Below are positions 1 through 8,727 of a stretch of 53,231 bases of DNA, piece after piece. Source of the DNA: Clostridiales bacterium (GTDB lineage: Bacteria; Bacillota; Clostridia; DUOD01); contig DUOD01000028.1 in the NCBI GenBank assembly GCA_012838995.1, positions 1-53,231 on the forward strand, given 5' to 3'. The notes under the pieces are model-generated. The model saw only the letters and a program-made list of their open reading frames with translations, did not search any database and was not told the DNA's origin. Made by a program: the position numbers and the translations under genes. How positions within the stretch are numbered: the first letter of the stretch is position 1; each line of letters opens with the position of its first letter.

Positions 1-2
1 CT

Positions 3-1994
3 GTGTCTTGGTTTCCATGGGGAGACGAGGCTTTTGAGAAAGCAAAAATAGAAGGGAAGCCAATCTTTCTTTCGATTGGGTATTCGTAGTTTTGCTGTTA
101 TTAGCCGACTTGCCACTGGTGCCATGTCATGGAGAGGGAATCCTTTGAAGACAAAGAGGTTGCGGATTTATTGAACAAACATTTCGTGGCCGTTAAGGTG
201 GATAGGGAGGAGCGGCCGGATGTTGACAACATCTATATGACCGTTTGCCAGGCCTTGACCGGGCACGGGGGATGGCCCCTTACCGTTATAATGACCCCCG
301 ACAAAAACCCCTTTTTTGCTGGGACCTATTTTCCCAAAAGGGGACGCATGGGTATGCCGGGGTTAATGGAAATATTAAAGAAGGTGGCCGAGTTATGGGA
401 AACAAAGAAAGATCAACTGATTGAATCGGGCGATAAAATCGTACAGGCAATGCAGACGGATATTACGGCTGGGTTACATGGAAAGGGCAGTGTTACAAAG
501 GAGACCATAAACAAGGGTTACGACCATCTTAGCCATTCCTTTGACCCAATATACGGCGGTTTCGGCAGGGCTCCAAAGTTTCCCATGCCCCACCACCTGC
601 TTTTCCTGTTTAGGTACCGGACGCTAAACGGAACGGATAAAGCCCTGAAAATGGCCGAAAAAACCCTAAAGTGTATGCATCGGGGCGGTATTTACGACCA
701 TATAGGTTTCGGGTTTTCCAGGTACTCCACCGACAATAGGTGGCTGGTTCCCCATTTTGAGAAGATGCTTTATGATAATGCCCTGTTGGCTATGGCATAC
801 CTGGAAGGTTATCAGATAACGGGGGATGAGGAGTACCGCCGGGTGGCCCAAGGGATATTTACCTATGTACTAAGGGATATGACTTCCGATGAAGGGGCAT
901 TTTACTCGGCGGAAGATGCCGACTCTGAAGGGGTGGAAGGGAAGTTCTATGTCTGGGACGCCAAAGAAGTGGTTGATGTTTTGGGCAGGGAAAAAGGGGA
1001 ACGGTTTTGCAGGCTGTATGACATTACCCCCGACGGCAACTTTGAAGGAAAAAGCATCCCAAATTTGATAGACAGGGATGACCGCGAAGTTTATGAGGCC
1101 TTTTCCCTGGAAGAAAAGCGAAGGATGCTTTTTGAATACAGGGATAAAAGGATACATCCCCATAAGGATGATAAGGTGCTGACTTCCTGGAACGGGCTAA
1201 TGATCGCTGCCCTGGCCATGGGCGCAAGGATTTTGGGATTAAAGGAGTATGTTCAGGCCGCCCAAAAGGCGGTGGATTTTATATTAAAGAAGCTTCGCAG
1301 GCAGGACGGTCGTCTGCTGGCCAGGTACCGAGACAAAGAGGCTGCCTATTTGGGCTATGTGGATGATTATGCCTTTTTAATATGGGGACTTATTGAACTG
1401 TATTGGGCTACCTATGATCCGTGTTATCTGGAAAAGGCCCTGGAGCTGAACGATGATTTAATCCGATATTTTTGGGACGAAAAAGGGGGCGGACTGTTTT
1501 TGTACGGAAAGGACGGAGAACGGTTGATAACCCGTCCAAAGGAGATATATGACGGTGCAATGCCGTCGGGCAATTCGGTGGCAACGTTGAATTTTCTCCG
1601 GCTGGCCCGGCTGACGGGGGATGAAAAGCTGGAGGACATGGCCGGGCAGCAGTTTGAATACTTTGGTGCCCAAGTCGATGAAAGTCCGGCAAGCCATACC
1701 TACTTCTTAACGTCGGCCATGTTTTCCATATACCCCACCAAAGAAATCGTACTTGTAGGCCACAGGGAGGGACAGGACACCCAAAGGCTGATTTCCATCC
1801 TGAACGGAGAATACCTCCCCATGAGCGTGTCTTTATTATATTCGGACGGTGACAAAACAATAGAAAAGTTGGCCCCTTTTATAAAGGGTCAAAGGATGGT
1901 GGATGGCAAGGCTGCGGCATATATATGTGAAAATTTTGCCTGTCAAAGCCCTGTTACCCATCCGGATGTGTTTAAAGAGATGCTTAAGAAATAA
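3..1994 (+). pseudogene. YyaL/DUF255 thioredoxin-domain protein, 5'-truncated by window edge and interrupted
   Basis: The protein belongs to the DUF255 (YyaL, SSP411) family: an N-terminal thioredoxin-like domain followed by a large helical domain resembling six-hairpin glycosidases. The cellular role of the family is poorly known. The reading frame enters from the left edge with the typical start of the domain (WFPWGDEAFEKAK, then KPIFLSIGYS). It meets a 21-nt insertion at 87-107 and resumes in the same frame with TCHWCHVMERESFED, which carries the CxxC-type motif. From 129 the frame is open for 621 codons with no further damage, including GGWPLTVIMTPD, GGFGRAPKFP and LTSWNGLMI. The ATG at 129 has no visible ribosome binding site and would give a protein lacking the CHWC motif. 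Two in-frame TAG codons make the full product unlikely unless they are read through or bypassed. An assembly error is possible. Confidence 0.85.
87..107 (+). other. 21-nt in-frame insertion with two TAG codons
   Basis: Read in the gene's frame the segment is TAG TTT TGC TGT TAT TAG CCG. It lies exactly between the Ser of SIGYS and the Thr of TCHWCH, residues that are adjacent in every family member I recall. Removing it restores a perfect family sequence. The length is a multiple of three, so downstream frame is kept. No clear target-site duplication or stable hairpin is visible. Confidence 0.75.
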
Positions 1995-2381
1995 AGTTTT
2001 AACGCAGAGTGTATGTACTTAAACATGCCGACATATTGCACGGACGATGTGTATAAAAATCGAGGTGTAAATAAATCCATCGGAGTGGTTTTTGTGCCCT
2101 GTTAATAATGTTTTGCAGGAGAGAAATAATAACATTAAGCCAACAATATGAAAAAGAAGGTGCAGTAGTAAGTGCCACACGAAGTGCCGGAGCATAAAAA
2201 GAAAGCGCCATGGTAAGTGCTGCCAAAAATGCGCGGTATAAAAAGAAAACTATGCTCGCGGGATATACATTGTTTTATCAAGGACGGTTTTTTTTTGATG
2301 TATGTTGCTTTGCTTATTTTTAGGAGTTTGATAAGGTAATTTTTGTCCACCGGAGGAAATAAACAATTGGAGTGAGTGGCC
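1995..2381. other. Intergenic region with an imperfect 45-nt tandem repeat
   Basis: No convincing gene is seen here. Two imperfect copies of a unit of about 45 nt lie at about 2170-2214 and 2215-2258. Each begins AAGTGC and contains ATAAAAAGAAA. Short minus-strand frames through this stretch have no ribosome binding site and low-complexity translations, so they were not called. The likely ribosome binding site of the next gene (GGAG) is at 2369-2372. Confidence 0.5.
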
Positions 2382-2630
2382 GTGAATATCAGCGATAAAC
2401 TGAGGTGGAGGTTAATTCTGGGTATAGGGCTGGGGCTGGTTGCCTTTGGCCTCTTTCAGGCCGTCTTTAAGGTGGAAGTAAACGAAAGTTTCTCAAGGAA
2501 TTTCAGTTCCATACTAGTGTTGATAGCCATTGTGTTATTATTCGGAAAGACGAAGAAAAGGGCCCCGTCCAGGGATGAAGACCACCGGTATGGAGAAAAC
2601 CGGGAGCAAGACCGGGACGAGGAGGACTAG
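2382..2630 (+). CDS. Small two-helix membrane protein, unknown function
   Basis: I do not recognise a named family. The protein has about 82 residues. It starts with a short basic N-terminus (MNISDKLRWR), followed by two hydrophobic segments at about residues 11-27 and 41-57. A highly charged tail rich in Arg, Asp and Glu (RDEDHRYGENREQDRDEED) ends the protein and is probably cytoplasmic. I chose the GTG at 2382 because GGAG lies 9 nt upstream; an in-frame GTG at 2376 is possible but too close to that site. The gene stands alone between the YyaL-like pseudogene and the convergent DUF2892 gene. It could be a membrane anchor or an envelope stress protein, but nothing shows which. Confidence 0.6.
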   Translation: MNISDKLRWRLILGIGLGLVAFGLFQAVFKVEVNESFSRNFSSILVLIAIVLLFGKTKKRAPSRDEDHRYGENREQDRDEED

Positions 2631-2726
2631 TAGAGGGAGGGGATAAGCAAGAGGATGGGCGGGGTAAATACATTTTATGGAGACAAACCCGGGCGGTGGG
2701 ATGCCCGGGCAGCGGGAAGTTTCATT

Positions 2727-2936
2727 CTATTTAACCCTTTTCAGTCCGGGGTTTGTTGTATTGGTTGAAAGCTTCATTAGATAGAGCATGGGACAGAACC
2801 GGGTTACCCCCTCTGCCACCTTCAAGGAGCCTAAAAACATGGCGATTCTTGATCTTTTCACAATACCCAGGCCGACCAAAAATATGCCGCCGGCGATTCG
2901 GATAAAGGCGTCGGTATCTCCCACATTCTTATTCAT
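2727..2936 (-). CDS. DUF2892 (YgaP-like) membrane protein
   Basis: This 69-residue protein matches the DUF2892 family of small inner-membrane proteins, the helical-hairpin part of the rhodanese YgaP. Its start MNKNVGDTDAFIRIAGGIFL is the family hallmark (usually KNVGxxDRxIRxxxG). Two hydrophobic segments follow at about residues 12-25 and 32-50, the second with a Cys-Pro (RFCPMLYLM) typical of the family. The ribosome binding site AAGGAGATGG lies just upstream of the ATG. It has no rhodanese domain, so it is the stand-alone form. The biochemical role of stand-alone DUF2892 proteins is not established. It is monocistronic and convergent with the preceding small gene. Confidence 0.8.
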   Translation of the reverse strand: MNKNVGDTDAFIRIAGGIFLVGLGIVKRSRIAMFLGSLKVAEGVTRFCPMLYLMKLSTNTTNPGLKRVK

Positions 2937-3198
2937 ATATCCATCTCCTTTTGTAGTTTTATAGCGTTATATCCATAGCATTCCTCATATTGAATTATTT
3001 AATTTATAATCCTTTAACATCGTTGAAATGGGCGGTATTAAGGGATAAAATATTGTTATATCGGAAAAAACTGTTTTTCATTAAAGGATGTTCAATATCG
3101 GGAGGATACTGCACATTGGAGGCTGTGTTACACAAAAACAACTTAGAGCAGTATTGAAATAACAACCTACTTAAAAATATATAGAAAAGGGGTATACC

Positions 3199-5169
3199 AT
3201 GGTTTTAAAAGATTTGGTGCATATTTCCAATTATTTCGGTTCCAAGCCGGAATTTGTGCTGGCGGGGGGAGGCAACACTTCTTATAAAACCGCCGAGCAT
3301 CTATACGTCAAGGGTTCGGGTACGGTCCTGGCCGATATAACGGAAGAGGATTTTGTTAAGATGAACAGAAAACTCCTTGGACAGTTATGGGAAAGGGAGT
3401 ATTCCAAGGATCCTGCCGAAAGGGAGGCCCAGGTACTGGAGGATTTGATGAATGCCCGGGAGAGGAGCGAATATGATAAACGCCCAAGCTTGGAGACGCC
3501 CCTCCATGATATTCTGGATTATAAGTATGTGGTACATACCCATCCCACCCTTGTGAACGGTCTGACCTGTAGCAGGGACGGGCGGCAGGAGGCAGAAGAG
3601 TTGTTCGGCGACAGGGCCATATGGATCCCCGCCGCCAATCCCGGATACGCGCTGGTGTTGGCTGTTAGAAAAGAGCTGGAGAGGTATGTCGCCAAGCACG
3701 GCAGACATCCCCAAATAATACTTCTGCAGAACCATGGTATTTTTATTGGCGCGGATACCGTAGATGAAATAAAGGACATCGCCCATTACGTGGTAAAGGC
3801 CATTGAAGGCAGGATAAAGAGGCGCCCCGACCTGTCCCTGGCGGAGTTTGACAGGCAAAGGGCGGCTGATATATCGCCGGCCATAAGGATGCTTCTAAAG
3901 GGCGAGGGTAATTCCATCGTTACCTTTATATGCAATAAGGAGATATCAAGGTTGGTTGAAAGCGAACAGGCTTTTAAGGGCGTGTCTCTGGCTTTGTCCC
4001 CCGACCACATCGTTTATTGCAAGCACCGGCCCCTTTTCGTGCCGTATCGTCCGGACATGGAGGAGCAGTACGCCCTACTGGCCCAAAGGATTGACGAATA
4101 CAGGCAAAGGAATAATTTCCTTCCCAAGGTGGTGGCCGTGGAGAAACTGGGGGTATTTGCCTGGGGCCATAACAAAAAGGCAGCCGATATTACGGCCGCG
4201 GTTTTCTTAGACGCCGTTAAGATATCGGTTTACGCCCAATCTTTTGGCGGGAGTTTATTCCTCCCCCAGGATAAGATAGATTTTATCAATGACTGGGAGG
4301 CTGAGGCCTACAGGGCAAAGGTTAGCCTGGCCGATACAAGCGGCAAAAGACTGGATGAAAAGGTGGTCGTTGTAACGGGCAGCGCCCAGGGTTTTGGCAA
4401 AGGCATGGCCGAGGAGATGGCAAAGGAAGGGGCCAATGTAGTTATAGCCGATATCAATGACAAACTGGCCCAGCAGAATGCCCGCTCCATGTGCCGGTTG
4501 TACGGCAAGGGCAAGGCCATGGCCGTTAAGGTGGATGTGAGTCAGGAAGCCTCCGTTAGGGACATGATCATCGATACCGTACTGGCCTATGGCGGGCTGG
4601 ACGTGTTTATAAACAATGCCGGTGTTTTAAAGGCCGGCGGTTTGGAAGAAATGGACCTTAAGTCCTTCGAGTTTGTGACCAAGATAAATTATACCGCATA
4701 TTACCTTTGTACCAAGTACGCCAGCCGGCCCATGAAGATCCAGCACAGGTTTAATAAGAACTATTACACCGATATAATACAGATAAATTCCAAGTCCGGC
4801 CTGGCAGGCAGCAATAGAAACTTTGCCTATGCCGGAAGCAAATTCGGCGGTATCGGCCTAACCCAAAGCTTTGCTATGGAGCTGGTGGAATATAACATCA
4901 AAGTAAATGCCATCTGTCCCGGCAACTACTTCGACGGTCCCCTATGGTCCGATCCGGAAAACGGGTTGTTCGTGCAGTATTTGAAAGCCGGTAAGGTACC
5001 CGGAGCAAAAACCTTTGAGGATGTCAAAAGGTTTTACGAGGCAAAGGTACCCATGGGCAGGGGATGTTATCCGGTGGATGTGGCCAGGGCCATCCTTTAT
5101 GCCATAGAACAGCAGTACGAGACCGGCCAGGCCATACCGGTAACCGGCGGCCAGCAAATGCTCAAATGA
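3199..5169 (+). CDS. Fused class II aldolase / short-chain dehydrogenase (RhaEW/YuxG-like)
   Basis: This two-domain cytosolic enzyme joins a zinc-dependent class II aldolase (about residues 1-350) to an NAD(P)-dependent short-chain dehydrogenase (about 385-656). The aldolase half shows GGGNTS near residue 23, the metal-binding HTHP near 113 and QNHGIFIG near 178. The dehydrogenase half shows the nucleotide-binding TGSAQGFG near 393, NNAG near 472, a catalytic Ser in INSKSG and YAGSK near 544. Characterised relatives cleave rhamnulose-1-phosphate and oxidise the lactaldehyde formed. The exact sugar here is not provable from sequence. It has 656 residues against roughly 690 for B. subtilis YuxG. 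It is monocistronic, has the ribosome binding site AAAAGGGG, and ends at a strong terminator. No sugar kinase or isomerase for a deoxy-sugar pathway adjoins it. Confidence 0.85.
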   Translation: MVLKDLVHISNYFGSKPEFVLAGGGNTSYKTAEHLYVKGSGTVLADITEEDFVKMNRKLLGQLWEREYSKDPAEREAQVLEDLMNARERSEYDKRPSLETPLHDILDYKYVVHTHPTLVNGLTCSRDGRQEAEELFGDRAIWIPAANPGYALVLAVRKELERYVAKHGRHPQIILLQNHGIFIGADTVDEIKDIAHYVVKAIEGRIKRRPDLSLAEFDRQRAADISPAIRMLLKGEGNSIVTFICNKEISRLVESEQAFKGVSLALSPDHIVYCKHRPLFVPYRPDMEEQYALLAQRIDEYRQRNNFLPKVVAVEKLGVFAWGHNKKAADITAAVFLDAVKISVYAQSFGGSLFLPQDKIDFINDWEAEAYRAKVSLADTSGKRLDEKVVVVTGSAQGFGKGMAEEMAKEGANVVIADINDKLAQQNARSMCRLYGKGKAMAVKVDVSQEASVRDMIIDTVLAYGGLDVFINNAGVLKAGGLEEMDLKSFEFVTKINYTAYYLCTKYASRPMKIQHRFNKNYYTDIIQINSKSGLAGSNRNFAYAGSKFGGIGLTQSFAMELVEYNIKVNAICPGNYFDGPLWSDPENGLFVQYLKAGKVPGAKTFEDVKRFYEAKVPMGRGCYPVDVARAILYAIEQQYETGQAIPVTGGQQMLK

Positions 5170-5248
5170 TGTAAGGGGACGGCTGCAAAAAGTAGGAGAC
5201 ATAACAGCGAGGGCGTGGCTAAAAGGCATAGGTATAGACGGCGACGGT

Positions 5249-5281
5249 AGGGGAAACTTAAAAAGGTGTTTCCCCTTTTTA
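5249..5281 (+). terminator. Rho-independent terminator after the aldolase/dehydrogenase
   Basis: AGGGGAAAC (5249-5257) pairs with GTTTCCCCT (5268-5276), a 9-bp stem with a 10-nt loop, followed directly by a T-run. Confidence 0.8.
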
Positions 5282-5353
5282 TTTTCTGCCGGGAAATTAG
5301 CGGTGCAGGGTGTAATTTGTATTAAATTAAATATAGAAAAATTTTTATTATGA

Positions 5354-5378
5354 TGAACTTTTCCGGTACTTTTACGTT
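5354..5378 (+). promoter_or_regulatory. Candidate ECF-sigma promoter of the sigY-like operon
   Basis: TGAAC at 5354-5358 and CGTT at 5375-5378 are separated by 16 nt, the arrangement expected of ECF promoters (AAC-type -35, CGT-type -10). It lies just ahead of the sigma gene. B. subtilis SigY autoregulates from a related TGAAC...CGTC promoter, so autoregulation is inferred here too. Confidence 0.55.
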
Positions 5379-5403
5379 TAATTGTTAAAGGAAGGTAAAA
5401 TTT

Positions 5404-5940
5404 ATGGCAGGTGAGACCGAATTAATCAAGAGGGCACAGAGGGGAAACAGGCAGGCCTTAGAGCGACTCCTTAAGGATAATTACAGCATCCTCAGGGGTT
5501 ATCTTGTAAGGCTTACCCTGGATACTGCCCTGGCGGATGATTTGACCCAGGAGGTTATGGTAAGGGCCATAATAAACATTAATAGTTTTAAGCCCAGGGC
5601 CAAGTTTTCCACATGGCTTATTACCATAGGTACCAACCTTTACAGGGATTTAATGAGAAAGGAAAAAAGGCTTGTGCCCATAATGGATCATATGGCAGAT
5701 GATAAAAGGACGGCCATGGACGATTTAATGAGGGACAGGATTCAAATAGAAGAATTAAAGGAGATACTGTCAAAGCTGCCATACGAAAAAAGGGCGGTGG
5801 TGGTTTTGAAGCACTATTATGGCTATAAGTACCGGGAAATAGCCAAAATATTGGGCTGCCCGGTAGGCACCGTACGTTCCAGGCTTTATAACAGCATAAA
5901 TTTTATCAGAAAAGAAATGGAAAGGAGACAATGGCTGTGA
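5404..5940 (+). CDS. sigY: ECF RNA polymerase sigma factor, SigY-like
   Basis: This 178-residue extracytoplasmic-function sigma factor directs RNA polymerase to a small regulon. Region 2 spans about residues 10-85 and includes DDLTQEVMVRAI and KFSTWLITIGTNLYRD. Region 4, a helix-turn-helix, lies at about 120-170 with LPYEKRAVVVLKHYYGYKYR and GCPVGTVRSRLY. There is no region 1 or 3, as expected of an ECF factor. It heads five genes, sigma / zinc-finger anti-sigma / small membrane protein / ABC ATPase / ABC permease, the same arrangement as sigY-yxlCDEFG of B. subtilis. That synteny is the basis for the symbol, which should be read as SigY-like. The ribosome binding site AAGGAAGG precedes the ATG. 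The last codons overlap the start of the anti-sigma gene by 10 nt, suggesting coupled translation. Confidence 0.85.
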   Translation: MAGETELIKRAQRGNRQALERLLKDNYSILRGYLVRLTLDTALADDLTQEVMVRAIININSFKPRAKFSTWLITIGTNLYRDLMRKEKRLVPIMDHMADDKRTAMDDLMRDRIQIEELKEILSKLPYEKRAVVVLKHYYGYKYREIAKILGCPVGTVRSRLYNSINFIRKEMERRQWL

Positions 5941-6383
5941 AAAGGGATTGCAGGTGGTATAAGGAAAGATTGACGGATATAGCCTTTGACGAAGGGACCA
6001 TGGATGATGATACCAAGGCCCATTTAACGGCCTGTCTCCAATGCAGCACATACTTTGAACAACTGTCCGGTGTCCGGCAAAACTTGGATAAATTTTATCT
6101 TGACACCCATATAAACCTCCTGCAAATACAAAGGGCTTTTGTCAAGGCCGATGAAATAAAGGAAAAGGCTTGGTCTTCCAAGGACGGTAAAAAGAGCGGG
6201 GCGGGGGTTTCCCTAAAGGAAGTACTGCTCTTTATACTGTTGGCATTAACCGTACTCGTTACCCCCGCGGTTATACTGGCCCGTTTTAATATAAGGTATC
6301 TGTTGTATGTGCAAATTATCATTTATTTTAGCATGCCTTTGGTTTTACTGCCCCTGCTGAAGATCAGAAGGTACGATATATAG
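5931..6383 (+). CDS. Membrane-bound zinc-finger anti-sigma factor (YxlC-like position)
   Basis: The product probably holds its sigma partner inactive at the membrane. The N-terminal cytoplasmic part contains His31-x3-Cys35-x2-Cys38 (HLTACLQC), the zinc-binding signature of ZAS-type anti-sigma domains. Two transmembrane segments lie near residues 95-117 and 122-143, leaving a very short external loop, so a large sensory domain is absent. Signal perception therefore probably involves partner proteins, perhaps the next membrane protein or the ABC exporter. The ATG at 5931 is preceded by AAAGGAG inside the sigma gene. At 150 residues it is somewhat longer than I would expect for YxlC. The assignment rests on the motif, the topology and the adjacency to the sigma gene. 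Confidence 0.75.
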   Translation: MAVKRDCRWYKERLTDIAFDEGTMDDDTKAHLTACLQCSTYFEQLSGVRQNLDKFYLDTHINLLQIQRAFVKADEIKEKAWSSKDGKKSGAGVSLKEVLLFILLALTVLVTPAVILARFNIRYLLYVQIIIYFSMPLVLLPLLKIRRYDI

Positions 6384-6405
6384 CGACAAAGGAAGGTGCT
6401 GTGAT

Positions 6406-6741
6406 ATGGATTCCGGCAACTATTATTTCATAATTCCTATAGTTATCGCTCTGCTGATAACCCAGGCCGTCTGGATATTTATAGACGCCAAAAAAAGAGG
6501 TGAGAACCACTGGCTGTGGGGGTTATTCGGCCTTTTAAACGTACCCACGTCCCTTATCATTTATTTGATTGTAACCAGATATAAAAGGTCAAAATGTCCG
6601 TTTTGCGGCCAAGGTATCCACAAAGGATATAAATGTTGTCCCCACTGTGGTGAGCAGCTGCAGGGGTTGTGTAGTAAGTGCAACAGCGTTGTCAGGTATG
6701 ATTGGGAGTACTGTCCGGAGTGCGGCAGCAAATTAAAATGA
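6406..6741 (+). CDS. PLDc_N-like two-helix membrane protein with C-terminal double zinc ribbon
   Basis: The N-terminal half (residues 1-60) carries two hydrophobic segments around FIIPIVIALLITQAVWIFID and LWGLFGLLNVPTSLIIYL, joined by a short DAKKRGENHW loop. This is the layout of the phospholipase-D N-terminal (PLDc_N) membrane hairpin, as in YxlE. The C-terminal half is a treble pair of CxxC knuckles: C64/C67 with C78/C81, and C89/C92 with C103/C106, that is, two tandem zinc ribbons. As I recall YxlE it has only the hairpin, so the zinc ribbons look like a fusion or variant. It sits between the anti-sigma and ABC genes and may act with the anti-sigma factor or the exporter. No enzymatic activity is implied. 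Confidence 0.7.
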   Translation: MDSGNYYFIIPIVIALLITQAVWIFIDAKKRGENHWLWGLFGLLNVPTSLIIYLIVTRYKRSKCPFCGQGIHKGYKCCPHCGEQLQGLCSKCNSVVRYDWEYCPECGSKLK

Positions 6742-6843
6742 CGCAGCACTTCCTTTACCGGCAGTTTATATGCCCTTTGGCATGGGTCATGTATACGACA
6801 GGATGGCCGAAAAGAAGAACAAAAACGGATGGGAGGCTGTAGA

Positions 6844-7788
6844 TTGAAAGAGCGGATGATTGTCCTAGCAAATGTGTCCAAGGCCTTTGGCGACATAAAA
6901 GCCGTGGACGGGTTGAACTTCCATGTAAATAAGGGGGAAATACTGGGGTTGTTAGGGCCCAACGGTTCGGGTAAGACCACCACCATAAGGCTGATAAACG
7001 GTGTTATCTTCCCTGATGAGGGCGAAATCAAAGTCTTGGGATTGGACACCGTTAAAGACGGTAATGAAATCAGAAGCACTACCGGTGTGGTTACCGAATC
7101 GGCTGGCCTTTACGAAAACATGACGGCCCAGGCCAACCTGGAGTTTTTCGGCCGTATTTACGGCCTGTCCAACCAGGACCTGTCCGGCCGTATAAACCGT
7201 TTGCTTGGGCAGTTCGGCCTGGAGGATAGGCGCAATAGCAAGGTATCCCGGTTCAGCACCGGCATGAAAAAAAGGTTAAGCATCGCCAGGGCTCTTTTGC
7301 ACAAGCCGGAAATACTGTTTTTGGATGAACCCACCACCGGCCTGGACCCCGAATCGTCAAGGGATGTTTTAACCTACATAAAAAGGCTTAACCGGGAAGA
7401 GGGCATAACCATACTGGTTTGCACCCATAATCTGCCCGAGGCCGAGGGTTTATGTAATAGATATATTTTTCTGGACAGCGGCCGGATAATCGAACAGGGA
7501 AGGCTGGAGGACATGATAGAAAAATATACCACTTCGGTACAAATGGAAATACAATTCAGCGGTACCTTGGGAGATACCCTGTCGGGAGCGTCAAGTTATG
7601 AGCTGAAACCCTCCGGCAGGGTGTTGGTGACGCTGGAGGACAGAAAACAGGTGCCAAAATTTTTAAGAAGGCTGGCCAATAAGGTGGATATATACTCGGT
7701 TAATATGCTGAATAATAACCTGGAACAACTATATTTTGAGGTGAGGAGGGCTTTTTATGAGAAGACGGGCAATGGCGGCCATAATTAA
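6844..7788 (+). CDS. ABC-2 type exporter ATP-binding protein (YxlF/NatA-like)
   Basis: This is the ATPase half of an export-type ABC transporter. Walker A is GPNGSGKTT, the signature is FSTGMKKRLSIARAL (a GMKKR variant common in ABC-2 systems), and Walker B reads ILFLDEPTTGLDP, with a switch His in CTHNLPEAE. About 85 residues follow the core, as in NatA/YxlF. I start at TTG 6844, which has GGGAGG 8 nt upstream; the ATG at 6829 overlaps that ribosome binding site. The end overlaps the permease gene by 32 nt, so the two are translationally coupled and almost certainly form one transporter. The substrate is unknown. In B. subtilis the homologous YxlFG pair belongs to the SigY operon and is linked to control of SigY activity. 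Confidence 0.88.
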   Translation: MKERMIVLANVSKAFGDIKAVDGLNFHVNKGEILGLLGPNGSGKTTTIRLINGVIFPDEGEIKVLGLDTVKDGNEIRSTTGVVTESAGLYENMTAQANLEFFGRIYGLSNQDLSGRINRLLGQFGLEDRRNSKVSRFSTGMKKRLSIARALLHKPEILFLDEPTTGLDPESSRDVLTYIKRLNREEGITILVCTHNLPEAEGLCNRYIFLDSGRIIEQGRLEDMIEKYTTSVQMEIQFSGTLGDTLSGASSYELKPSGRVLVTLEDRKQVPKFLRRLANKVDIYSVNMLNNNLEQLYFEVRRAFYEKTGNGGHN

Positions 7789-8590
7789 AAAGGATATTAG
7801 GGCGGTGTCGGATAATGTACAGATATGGCTGCCTATTATTATTGTACCTTTGGTATTTACCGTGGTGCTGCCCATAGTCATTATCCTTTTGACTAAATAC
7901 CAAAGCCCAGCCGGGTCCAGTGCCTGGGAATTGCCCATGAAGTTGCTGGACAAAATGCCCATGGGATCCATGCAGGACGAAATAAACAGCTTTCCCACCC
8001 TGCAGCAAAAGGTTATTTTTATTGGGCTGAATTATATATTTCTACCCCTGTTTTTGTTAATACCCGCCATGGTTTCCAGTACCGTTGCCGCCAATAGCTT
8101 TGTGGGTGAAAAGGAACGAAAGACCATGGAGACCCTGCTTTATTCACCTATTAGCGAGGTGGATCTGTTTATATCCAAGGTGCTGGCCCCCTTTATTACT
8201 TCCATGGCGGTTACCGTTGTATGTTTTATCATCTACGGTATTGTGGTGAACCTCTTTACTTATGATATATTCCAAGGCGTTATTTTCCCCAGGCCCAACT
8301 GGTACCTGACGGCCTTTTTATTATCCCCCGCGGTATCGGTACTCTCCATTTTTTTCAATGTATATATATCCGCCCGGGTTAAGGGCTTCCAAGAGGCCTA
8401 TCAGTTGGGTGCCATGGTGGTGCTGCCCATACTGGCCATTTTTTACAGCCAGTTGATGGGTGTGTTTTTTCTCAGCAATGTAATGATCGTTTTAATATCC
8501 CTAATCTTCTTTGCGGCCAGCGCTTTGCTCATACTGTCGACGGGCAAATCCTTTAACAGAAACAAGCTTTTTGAAAGCCAAATAAAGTAA
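7757..8590 (+). CDS. ABC-2 type permease (YxlG/NatB-like)
   Basis: This integral membrane protein of 277 residues is the partner of the preceding ATPase. Hydrophobic segments are visible near residues 22-45, 85-112, 137-163, 178-204, 213-238 and 240-262, fitting the usual six-helix ABC-2 fold. Between the second and third lies the family motif NSFVGEKERKTMETLLYSPISEVDL, ahead of ISKVLAP. The ribosome binding site GAGGTGAGGAGG is inside the ATPase gene. It is the last gene of the sigma operon, and about 140 nt of AT-rich DNA separates it from rubrerythrin. Export of a small cationic compound or an antimicrobial is typical of relatives but cannot be inferred here. Confidence 0.82.
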   Translation: MRRRAMAAIIKKDIRAVSDNVQIWLPIIIVPLVFTVVLPIVIILLTKYQSPAGSSAWELPMKLLDKMPMGSMQDEINSFPTLQQKVIFIGLNYIFLPLFLLIPAMVSSTVAANSFVGEKERKTMETLLYSPISEVDLFISKVLAPFITSMAVTVVCFIIYGIVVNLFTYDIFQGVIFPRPNWYLTAFLLSPAVSVLSIFFNVYISARVKGFQEAYQLGAMVVLPILAIFYSQLMGVFFLSNVMIVLISLIFFAASALLILSTGKSFNRNKLFESQIK

Positions 8591-8654
8591 AGGGGAAAAA
8601 TAGATTTGGTTTAAAGTTTTGGTAATAGTTTAGCAAAACAAAGGTAAATTTTTG

Positions 8655-8683
8655 TTTACAATTTATTAAAGGGTTTATAAGAT
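8655..8683 (+). promoter_or_regulatory. Probable promoter of rubrerythrin
   Basis: TTTACA (8655-8660), 17 nt, TAAGAT (8678-8683), about 45 nt ahead of the start codon in AT-rich DNA. No convincing PerR box was found. Confidence 0.4.
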
Positions 8684-8727
8684 ATATATAAAACAGAAAA
8701 ATTAAAATTAATGAGGGGGTATTATAG

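Noticed and set aside
87-107. Pyrrolysine read-through of the two TAG codons in the YyaL-like gene
   Set aside because: Other genes in the window end in TAG as ordinary stops (for example at 2628, 24576 and 51247), and removing the 21 nt restores the family sequence exactly, so the segment is an insertion and not natural coding. Kept only as a minor possibility in the finding.
2135-2350. Minus-strand small ORFs upstream of the 2382 gene
   Set aside because: They have no ribosome binding site, a Cys/Phe/Tyr-rich low-complexity translation produced by an imperfect tandem repeat, and no similarity to a known family.
8591-8727. PerR box before rubrerythrin
   Set aside because: The DNA is AT-rich, but no convincing 7-1-7 inverted repeat of PerR type was found.
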